Source: Acidobacteriota bacterium
GTDB taxonomy: Bacteria; Acidobacteriota; Blastocatellia; Pyrinomonadales; Pyrinomonadaceae
Assembly: GCA_024640445.1 (NCBI GenBank)
Contig: JAHEEZ010000104.1
Coordinates: 1 to 11,758 of the forward strand
Direction: 5' to 3'
DNA length: 11,758 bases
This document shows, one piece after another, positions 1 to 4,871 of this stretch; the first letter of the stretch is position 1, and each line of letters starts with the position of its first letter. The position numbers and the translations under genes were made by a program. The notes beneath the pieces were generated by a model. It saw only the letters and a program-made list of their open reading frames with translations, did no database searches and was not told the origin of the DNA.

Positions 1-1
1 C

Positions 2-1279
2 GCGATCGATCTCGGCGGCGCATCCGAACCCGCGGCAAGGCGGGAGTACGGCCGCGCCGAACTGAAAAGGCTGAGCGGAAAGACCGCGCTTTTCACGGAC
101 CTGCCGGAAAAACTCGATGTGTGGATGAGCCACGGTGACCACGTAACGGAACTTCCTGAAGGATTCATCAAGACGGCGACCACGGGAGACGTAATAACCG
201 CGATCGAAAATGCGGAGCGCGGGCTTTACGGCGTTCAATTCCATCCCGAGGTATCACATACCCCCAGGGGTGCTGACGTGCTCAAGAATTTCCTCTTCGA
301 CATATGCGGCTGTCACGGCGACTGGACCCCGCAGCAGTTCATTGAAGAGGAGATAGAGAAGATTCGCGAGATGGTTGGACCGGACGACAAGGTCGTCTGC
401 GGTCTTTCAGGCGGGGTCGACTCCACTGTTGCCGCGGTGCTGGTCCACGAGGCTATCGGCGACCGGCAGACCTGCATTTTCGTCAACAACGGCCTGCTGC
501 GCGCGAACGAGTACGAGGACACGTTGAAGCTCTACAAGGACAAGCTTCACCTGAACGTTGTCGGGGTTGATGCGTCCGAAGATTTCTACAAGGTCCTGAA
601 GAACAAGGTCGATCCTGAAGAGAAGCGCAAGGCGATCGGGCGGAAGTTCATAAATGTGTTTGACGCCGAGGCGAAAGAGATAGGCGGTGTGAAGTGGCTG
701 GTTCAGGGCACGCTTTATCCGGACGTGATCGAGTCGGTCTCGCTGCGCGGAGCGAGCGTTACCATAAAGACCCATCACAACGTCGGCGGCCTGCCGAAGA
801 AGATGAACCTGAAGCTGATCGAACCGCTCCGCGAGCTTTTCAAGGACGAGGTCCGGAGGATCGGTGCGGAGCTCAACATACCGCAGGAAATTCTTGAACG
901 GCATCCGTTCCCGGGTCCGGGTCTTGCGGTCCGGATACTAGGCGACATCACTCCGGAAAAGGTGGAACTCCTGCAGAGTGTCGACAAGATATTCATCGAA
1001 GAACTACACACGGAAGGCCTTTACAACGATACGTGGCAGGCGTTTGCGGTCCTGCTTCCCATACATTCAGTCGGGGTGATGGGCGATTTCAGGACTTATG
1101 AAAAGGCGGTCGCGCTCAGGGCGATTACATCGACCGACGGAATGACCGCCGACTGGGCGCGACTTCCGCACGATTTCCTTGCCAAGGTCTCTTCAAGGAT
1201 CACTTCGGAGATACGCGGTGTGAACCGGGTCGTTTACGATATATCCTCGAAACCGCCGAGCACGATCGAATGGGAGTAG
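2..1279 (+). CDS. guaA: GMP synthase (glutamine-hydrolysing), 5' end cut by window edge
   Basis: This gene converts XMP to GMP in the cytoplasm, using ATP and ammonia released from glutamine, the last step of guanine nucleotide synthesis. The frame is open to the left edge, so the 425 visible residues lack roughly 100 N-terminal ones, including the nucleophilic Cys of the glutaminase. The remaining glutaminase part has the WMSHGD stretch and the catalytic His and Glu in FHPEV (residues 81 and 83). The ATP-pyrophosphatase P-loop SGGVDST is at residues 136-142. The C-terminal dimerisation domain starts near HPFPGPGL (301-308) and ends in the conserved KPPSTIEWE. These match GuaA along the whole visible length, with no break. 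An ATG at 125 is internal, not the start. The downstream gene is separated by repeat DNA and is functionally unrelated. Confidence 0.98.
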   Translation, partial: AIDLGGASEPAARREYGRAELKRLSGKTALFTDLPEKLDVWMSHGDHVTELPEGFIKTATTGDVITAIENAERGLYGVQFHPEVSHTPRGADVLKNFLFDICGCHGDWTPQQFIEEEIEKIREMVGPDDKVVCGLSGGVDSTVAAVLVHEAIGDRQTCIFVNNGLLRANEYEDTLKLYKDKLHLNVVGVDASEDFYKVLKNKVDPEEKRKAIGRKFINVFDAEAKEIGGVKWLVQGTLYPDVIESVSLRGASVTIKTHHNVGGLPKKMNLKLIEPLRELFKDEVRRIGAELNIPQEILERHPFPGPGLAVRILGDITPEKVELLQSVDKIFIEELHTEGLYNDTWQAFAVLLPIHSVGVMGDFRTYEKAVALRAITSTDGMTADWARLPHDFLAKVSSRITSEIRGVNRVVYDISSKPPSTIEWE

Positions 1280-1292
1280 TCAGGTTTCAATG

Positions 1293-1415
1293 ATCAGGGA
1301 TCAGGGATCAATTTCGTCAGATTCTCGCTAAAGAAACCGGTTTTGGAGCGGAAGATCGAGACGAGCGACGTCCCTTTTCCAGTAAACCAGCAATATCTGA
1401 TCCCTGATTCCTGAT
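1293..1415. repeat. 18-bp inverted repeat (one G-T mismatch), 87-nt spacer
   Basis: The left arm at 1293-1310 reads ATCAGGGATCAGGGATCA. The right arm at 1398-1415 is its reverse complement except at one position (G1299 opposite T1409), which would be a G-U pair in RNA. Each arm is itself made of 7-bp units (ATCAGGG on the left, CCTGAT-type on the right), so the pair can be read as two heptamer arrays in opposite orientation. The spacer holds no open frame or motif I recognise. There is no T-run after the right arm, so it is not an obvious guaA terminator. Confidence 0.8.
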
Positions 1416-1449
1416 ACATGGAACTTGAAACCTGGAACCTGGAACCTTG
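1394..1449 (+). repeat. Degenerate 7-bp repeat array ending on a start codon
   Basis: Eight consecutive 7-nt units stay in phase from 1394 to 1449. The first three end in CTGA and the later ones are AACCTGG-like. The last unit, AACCTTG, contains the TTG start codon of the transporter at 1447. The array occupies the place where a ribosome binding site would be. The only purine run near the start is GGAA at 1441-1444, too close to be a good Shine-Dalgarno site. Confidence 0.75.
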
Positions 1450-2973
1450 GAGAACGACGCAAAACAACCTATTTCCGACGAGCCATTCTCGCAGCCTGAG
1501 TCGCGGTTTGACATCATACGGGCTCGGGCGGGATTCGTGCTTGCGCCGGCCGCGTTTATCGCGATCTATTTCTATCCTTTCCAGCTAAAACCCGAAGCGC
1601 ACAGTCTTGCGGCGGTCATCGCGGTCGTGATCATTCTCTGGATCTGCGAGTCGCTCCCGATGCCGGTCACCGCTTTGATCGGCGCCGCGATGGCGGTGAT
1701 CTTCCGCGTTGCACCAGCCAAGGATGTCTTTGCTCCTTTCGGCGATCCTTTGATGTTCCTGTTCATAGGCGGCTTCATCATCGCCCGCGCGATCTTCCTT
1801 CACGACCTCGACAAACGGTTCGCATACGGTGTTCTGTCTTTGAAATGGATCGGCGCACGGCCTTCGCGCATCCTGTTCGCTTTCGGCGCCGTCACCGCTT
1901 TCACTTCAGCCTGGATATCCAACACAGCCACGACTGCGATGATGTTCGCGATCGGGTTATCGATCCTCGCTTTCCTTTTCAAACACGAGAAACAGACCGG
2001 CATCAAGATAAATCCCGGATATGCGACCGCGATGATGCTGATCACGTCGTTCTCGGCGACCATCGGCGGAATGATGACACCGATCGGGACGCCGCCTAAC
2101 GTGATCGGGCTCGGGTTTATGCGGCGCCTGCTGAACGTCGACATTTCGTTCTTCAAGTGGATGATGATCGGCGCCCCGATCGCGATAATCCTCTACCTGT
2201 TCCTTTATTACTATTTCAATTATCTTGCGCCTGCCGGTGTAAAAGAGATCCCCGGAAGCGCGGAGATGATCGAGCGCGAAAAGGCGGAGCTCGGCGGATG
2301 GACTCGCGCGCAAAAATCAACGGTCATCGCGTTCCTCGCCGCGGTCACCCTCTGGATATTCGCGGGACTCATCGGCTTGTTCGTCGGAGAGGCGAGCCCG
2401 TTCTACAAAGCGGTGACAGCGAGCTTTCCCGAGGCCGTTGGAGCTGTAACCGGAGCGGTTCTGCTGTTCGTGCTTCCGGGAAACAAGAAGGGCGAAAAAG
2501 CGATAACGTGGCAGGATGCGGTGCAGATCGACTGGGGAGTGATCCTGCTGTACGGCGGCGGATTCGCACTGGGCGTTCTATCGTTCAAGACCGGCCTGGC
2601 GGAGGAGATTGGAAGAAATCTGACGATGCTGCTTCCATTGAGCGGAGGCTTCGGTCTGCTTGTCGCGTCGGTGATCGTCGCGGTGCTGATCTCGGAGACG
2701 ACCTCGAACACGGCGTCGGCGAACATGGTCGTGCCGGTCGTGATCGCGATCGCACAGGCTCAGGGACAGGACCCGTTCATCCCGGCGCTCGGCGCGACTT
2801 TCGGAGCCAGCCTTGGATTCATGCTGCCGGTCTCGACACCCTGCAATGCCATCGTGTACGGCTCCGGCTACATACCGCTGATGAAGATGGTCAAGTACGG
2901 GATTCTTGTAGATATCGTTGGCGCGGGAGTGATAATCGCCGTGCTGAGTCTGCTGGGTGCGTTCTTGAGGTAG
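1447..2973 (+). CDS. DASS-family (SLC13-type) anion/Na+ symporter, di-/tricarboxylate or sulfate
   Basis: This 508-residue inner-membrane transporter belongs to the divalent anion:Na+ symporter family, which imports dicarboxylates, citrate or sulfate with sodium. Both family SNT signatures are present: ISNTATTAMM (SNT at 158-160) and ETTSNTASAN (SNT at 420-422). So are the loop TPIGTPPN (211-218) and the C-terminal STPCNA (463-468). Many hydrophobic segments run from about residue 28 to 505, with a charged insert near 265-290. Length is typical of the family. The start is TTG at 1447: an in-frame TGA at 1426 bars extension, only a CTG (1432) lies between, and the next in-frame GTG would cut into the first membrane segment. 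The start has no clear ribosome binding site and sits in a heptamer repeat. Substrate cannot be told from sequence; dicarboxylate is slightly favoured because of the VcINDY-like motifs. Confidence 0.93.
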   Translation: MENDAKQPISDEPFSQPESRFDIIRARAGFVLAPAAFIAIYFYPFQLKPEAHSLAAVIAVVIILWICESLPMPVTALIGAAMAVIFRVAPAKDVFAPFGDPLMFLFIGGFIIARAIFLHDLDKRFAYGVLSLKWIGARPSRILFAFGAVTAFTSAWISNTATTAMMFAIGLSILAFLFKHEKQTGIKINPGYATAMMLITSFSATIGGMMTPIGTPPNVIGLGFMRRLLNVDISFFKWMMIGAPIAIILYLFLYYYFNYLAPAGVKEIPGSAEMIEREKAELGGWTRAQKSTVIAFLAAVTLWIFAGLIGLFVGEASPFYKAVTASFPEAVGAVTGAVLLFVLPGNKKGEKAITWQDAVQIDWGVILLYGGGFALGVLSFKTGLAEEIGRNLTMLLPLSGGFGLLVASVIVAVLISETTSNTASANMVVPVVIAIAQAQGQDPFIPALGATFGASLGFMLPVSTPCNAIVYGSGYIPLMKMVKYGILVDIVGAGVIIAVLSLLGAFLR

Positions 2974-3219
2974 GGTGCGGGATTCTCCGGGTCAGGATCA
3001 ATCACACCCCGAGACCGTTTAGAACTGCGCTTTGCGCAGCCCAAGCTGGGCGAGGCCCCGATGAGCTTTCCGGTTGGTATTCGTACGAAGATCGGCCGGT
3101 CCGGCCTACTCGAGTCGTCCATAAAAAGATCAATGCCGAGGACCTCGCGGCAGCGGAATGTAGAGACGAGGAGTGACCCTCTCTAGGATATTGTCGGCGG
3201 CTAAATTATCGGCGCGCTT
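2974..3219. other. Non-coding stretch without recognisable gene
   Basis: No frame here has both a plausible start and protein-like sequence. Three short hairpins are visible: CTGCGC/GCGCAG at 3025-3039 with a 3-nt loop, a GGCCGG/CCGGCC near-palindrome around 3094-3106, and CGAGG/CCTCG around 3135-3145. None is followed by a T-run, so none is a standard intrinsic terminator. One frame running out of the transporter stays open to a TGA at about 3176, but it has no start of its own and its product resembles nothing I know; a gene remnant is possible. Confidence 0.5.
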
Positions 3220-3341
3220 CATTCACGATTTACGATTCACGGTTCACCGTCTTCCTCCCTCACGGTCGGGCTACCGACACATTCTGATTCCTGATTTCTG
3301 ACTTCTGTTATGCCCCTCGCTACCGCTCGGGGTACCGATTC
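3220..3341 (+). repeat. Intergenic mosaic repeat, copy 1
   Basis: This unit consists of in-phase 7-mers of the ATTCACG type (3221-3248), then a REP-like palindrome CCCTCACGGTCGGG (3257-3270), then four in-phase 7-mers of the TTCTGAT type (3282-3309). It closes with the CCCCTCGCTACCGCTCGGGG block. Its first part matches copy 2 (3365-3498). Its second part, 3268-3335, is identical over 68 nt to copy 3 (3552-3619). It contains no gene. Confidence 0.85.
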
Positions 3342-3364
3342 GTTTCACATTGCGACGGCCGCTC

Positions 3365-3498
3365 CATTCACTATTTACGATTCACGGTTCACCGTCTTCC
3401 GCCCTCCCTCACGGTCGGGCTACTGGCACGAACCTGTCTCCTCTCTGCTGAATTCTGACTTCTATTATGCCCCTTTCTACTGCTCGGGGTACTGATTC
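3365..3498 (+). repeat. Intergenic mosaic repeat, copy 2
   Basis: It has the same order of parts as copy 1: ATTCACG-type 7-mers (3366-3393), a GCCC/GGGC palindrome with CACGGTC inside (3401-3420), in-phase CTG-type 7-mers (3430-3464), and a CCCC...GGGG closing block ending in GATTC. Compared with copy 1 it has a short insertion before the palindrome and a different stretch of 7-mers after it. The open frame across this copy (3310-3495) is made of repeat sequence and I do not call it a gene. Confidence 0.8.
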
Positions 3499-3530
3499 AT
3501 TGGTCAATGCTTATTGAACAATGATTAATG
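3496..3530. repeat. Five in-phase 7-mers alternating CATTG/CAATG
   Basis: Five consecutive 7-nt units share the pattern NNNANTG, three of them ending CATTG- or AATG-like. Because CATTG and CAATG are reverse complements, the run contains overlapping short inverted repeats. It joins copy 2 to the palindrome at 3535. Confidence 0.6.
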
Positions 3531-3534
3531 CAAG

Positions 3535-3558
3535 AGCCCGCGCTGACGCTTGGGCTAC
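3535..3558 (-). repeat. REP-like palindrome with GTAG at its edge
   Basis: AGCCC (3535-3539) pairs with GGGCT (3552-3556), and GCG (3540-3542) pairs with CGC (3547-3549) around a CTGA loop, leaving a two-T bulge. On the minus strand the element begins GTAG (3558-3555), the tetranucleotide that borders many REP elements moved by RAYT transposases. The palindromes in copies 1 and 2 also begin GTAG on the minus strand. Assignment to a REP family is inference; no transposase is in the window. Confidence 0.55.
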
Positions 3559-3625
3559 CGACACATTCTGATTCCTGATTTCTGACTTCTGTTATGCCCC
3601 TCGCTACCGCTCGGGGTACTGATTC
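3552..3625 (+). repeat. Intergenic mosaic repeat, copy 3 (right part only)
   Basis: Positions 3552-3619 are identical base for base to 3268-3335 of copy 1: GGGCTACC, the TTCTGAT-type 7-mers, and the CCCCTCG...CGGGG block. The left ATTCACG part is missing and is replaced by the REP-like palindrome at 3535. Perfect identity over 68 nt of non-coding DNA points to recent duplication or conversion. Confidence 0.85.
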
Positions 3626-3627
3626 CG

Positions 3628-3677
<50 letters not shown>

Positions 3678-3686
3678 TCAACTCCA

Positions 3687-3716
3687 TTGACAATCTGTTT
3701 TTGAGGGGCTTATAGT
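3687..3716 (+). promoter_or_regulatory. Sigma-70-type promoter for the metal region
   Basis: A perfect -35 box TTGACA (3687-3692) is followed after 18 nt by TATAGT (3711-3716), one base from the -10 consensus; TTATAG at 3710 would give a 17-nt spacer. Transcription would then start at about 3722-3725, on or beside the ATGs at 3721 and 3724, which suggests a leaderless mRNA. This conflicts with the Shine-Dalgarno-like GAGGGG at 3703-3708, which would serve the GTG at 3715 but would lie upstream of the transcript start. Confidence 0.6.
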
Positions 3717-4104
3717 GGCAATGATGGCTGCTCGCCTTAAAACACTTCTTTTCGTGCTCCTGATGAGCTTCAGCGTCTACGCCGCCGCGCCCGCGGAACG
3801 CGGGATGAACGAGCGTGTCTGCCCGATGAAGTGCTGCAAGAAGGCGAAAGCGGAAAAGCGGAATACCAGAGACCCGAAATACCTTTGCCGGGTTCTGACC
3901 TGTTCGCAGACTGTCCCGACCAACGCGCCTGCGTTTTCTGTTAGCGGGATTGCTCCGGTTTATGTACAGTCTCAGGAGACCGATCCTTTTCCCGCAGCTT
4001 TGAGGATCAGCCATCGATTTCTGGCAGGGCATACGTTCGCACCCAATGCGCCGCCCACCGGATTGCAGCCCATCTATATCCAAATCAATTCATTCCTGAT
4101 CTAG
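3715..4104 (+). CDS. Secreted Cys-rich small protein, putative periplasmic metal-binding companion
   Basis: I recognise no named family with certainty. The 129-residue product has a signal peptide (hydrophobic LLFVLLMSFSVYA, likely cleaved near residue 23-25). After it comes a short mature part with five cysteines: CPMKCC (C36, C40, C41), then C58 and C63. H100 and H106 follow, then a PP at 113-114 and the tail QPIYIQINSFLI. Cysteines, nearby Met residues and the place just upstream of a copper-type efflux operon suggest metal binding in the periplasm; this is inference. The overall plan resembles small exported proteins found beside heavy-metal operons (HYC_CC_PP type in Bacteroidota), from memory only. 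The start is uncertain: GTG 3715 fits the GAGGGG site with a 6-nt gap, while ATG 3721 or 3724 fits the promoter position. The same frame holds for all three. Confidence 0.72.
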   Translation: MAMMAARLKTLLFVLLMSFSVYAAAPAERGMNERVCPMKCCKKAKAEKRNTRDPKYLCRVLTCSQTVPTNAPAFSVSGIAPVYVQSQETDPFPAALRISHRFLAGHTFAPNAPPTGLQPIYIQINSFLI

Positions 4105-4294
4105 TTTCGGGGGAGTAGTGTGCCTTTTTTCAGGCGAAGTGCGTCTGGAGAAGGCATATTTCTATTTCCCCCGCAGCATTCTTGCGTTCAAACCGGCCCG
4201 TGTCGCTTGATTCGGACCGCACGCAGCCTATCTAAACGTTTTCACCTGGTCGCTGTTGAGCGGCGTGAATCTACGATCTCAAACAACTTTGAAA

Positions 4295-4300
4295 AGAGGA
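4295..4300 (+). promoter_or_regulatory. Ribosome binding site fixing the lipoprotein start
   Basis: AGAGGA lies 6 nt before ATG 4307. It selects this ATG over the in-frame upstream start at 4256, which would put a basic 17-residue extension in front of a perfectly good lipoprotein signal. Confidence 0.7.
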
Positions 4301-4306
4301 AAGACA

Positions 4307-4732
4307 ATGAAAATCAGAATACTTATAACTACGCTATTGGTCATTTCGGTTGGAGTGCTTGGAGCTGCCTGTGGCGGCGGCAATTCTTCGTCAGGAATGA
4401 AGAAGATCGCCGACCAGAAGATCAGCAATGATCTGACCGTCACTCTCTCGAACGCCGACGGCAAACTCAAAAACGGCGAACAGACCATAACGCTTTCGTT
4501 CACAGACGCCTCGGGCAAACCAGTCGAGATCTCCGCTGCGTCGCTGAATTTCAACATGCCGGCGATGGGCTCGATGGCCGAGATGAACGACGCTGCGACG
4601 CTGAGCACTTCATCGACCGCCGGCGAGTTTAGCGGAAAGGTCAACCTTCAGATGGCAGGTGAATGGATCGCCCAGATCAGTTATGAAGGAAAGGAAACGG
4701 GAAAGACGACGATGAAAGTGACAGCCTATTGA
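4307..4732 (+). CDS. YtkA/FixH-like Met-rich lipoprotein, putative copper-binding
   Basis: The product has 141 residues. It starts with a lipoprotein signal (MKIRILITTLLVISVGVLGAA followed by C22), so it should be processed, lipidated and anchored facing the periplasm. After a Gly/Ser linker, residues 35-141 form an all-beta, YtkA/FixH-like domain: TVTLSNADGKLKNGEQ, a SGKPV turn, NFNMPAMGSMAEM, and a final strand near the C-terminus. Four methionines spaced by three (M84, M87, M90, M93) plus M116 and M136 look like a Cu(I) site. Standing 139 nt before cusA, it is a good candidate for delivering copper to the pump, a role like that of CusF but by a different fold. A constitutive promoter is not obvious just upstream; it may be transcribed from 3687. 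Fold assignment is by pattern, function by context. Confidence 0.85.
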   Translation: MKIRILITTLLVISVGVLGAACGGGNSSSGMKKIADQKISNDLTVTLSNADGKLKNGEQTITLSFTDASGKPVEISAASLNFNMPAMGSMAEMNDAATLSTSSTAGEFSGKVNLQMAGEWIAQISYEGKETGKTTMKVTAY

Positions 4733-4742
4733 GGCTCAATTT

Positions 4743-4825
4743 TCAATGATCATCGATCAAGGTTCAATGACGGGACCTCATGGTATCCAGGTAGCCGTTG
4801 AAGCCGATTGATCGATGGTCATTGA
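4743..4825. repeat. 18-bp inverted repeat (one G-T mismatch), 47-nt spacer
   Basis: The left arm TCAATGATCATCGATCAA (4743-4760) pairs with TTGATCGATGGTCATTGA (4808-4825), with only T4750 opposite G4818 mismatched, a U-G pair in RNA. The left side is a run of five in-phase 7-mers beginning CAA or CAT (4737-4771). The spacer shows nothing I recognise. No T-run follows, so an ordinary intrinsic terminator for the lipoprotein gene is unlikely. Confidence 0.8.
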
Positions 4826-4827
4826 TC

Positions 4828-4869
4828 CCTGATACCTGATACCTGATACCTGATACCTGATACCTGACA
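4828..4869 (+). repeat. Tandem 7-bp array CCTGATA abutting the cusA start
   Basis: Five perfect CCTGATA units are followed by CCTGACA, then AG, then the cusA ATG. Three less regular units (4807-4827) keep the same phase upstream. The array fills the whole Shine-Dalgarno region, so no purine-rich ribosome binding site exists for cusA. Confidence 0.93.
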
Positions 4870-4871
4870 AG

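Noticed and set aside
1800..2313. Overlapping minus-strand open frames inside the transporter gene
   Set aside because: They mirror the hydrophobic codons of the transporter and look like no protein family.
3025..3050. Intrinsic terminator after the transporter
   Set aside because: The CTGCGC/GCGCAG and CCCA/TGGG stems are not followed by a T-run.
2974..3176. Possible gene remnant running out of the transporter in another frame
   Set aside because: It has no start of its own, and its sequence resembles nothing known to me; kept only as a remark in the feature list.
3310..3495. 61-codon open frame within the repeat region
   Set aside because: It is built from the mosaic repeats themselves, including the 7-mers and palindromes.
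4207..4234. Second promoter before the lipoprotein (TTGATT, 16 nt, TATCTA)
   Set aside because: The -10 match is only three of six bases; too weak to list as a feature.
4120..4431. GTG-started open frame of 103 codons after a GGGGGAG sequence
   Set aside because: The Shine-Dalgarno match is real, but the product is Arg/Ser-rich with no domain, and it runs over the start of the lipoprotein in another frame. I see no sign of coding beyond the open frame.
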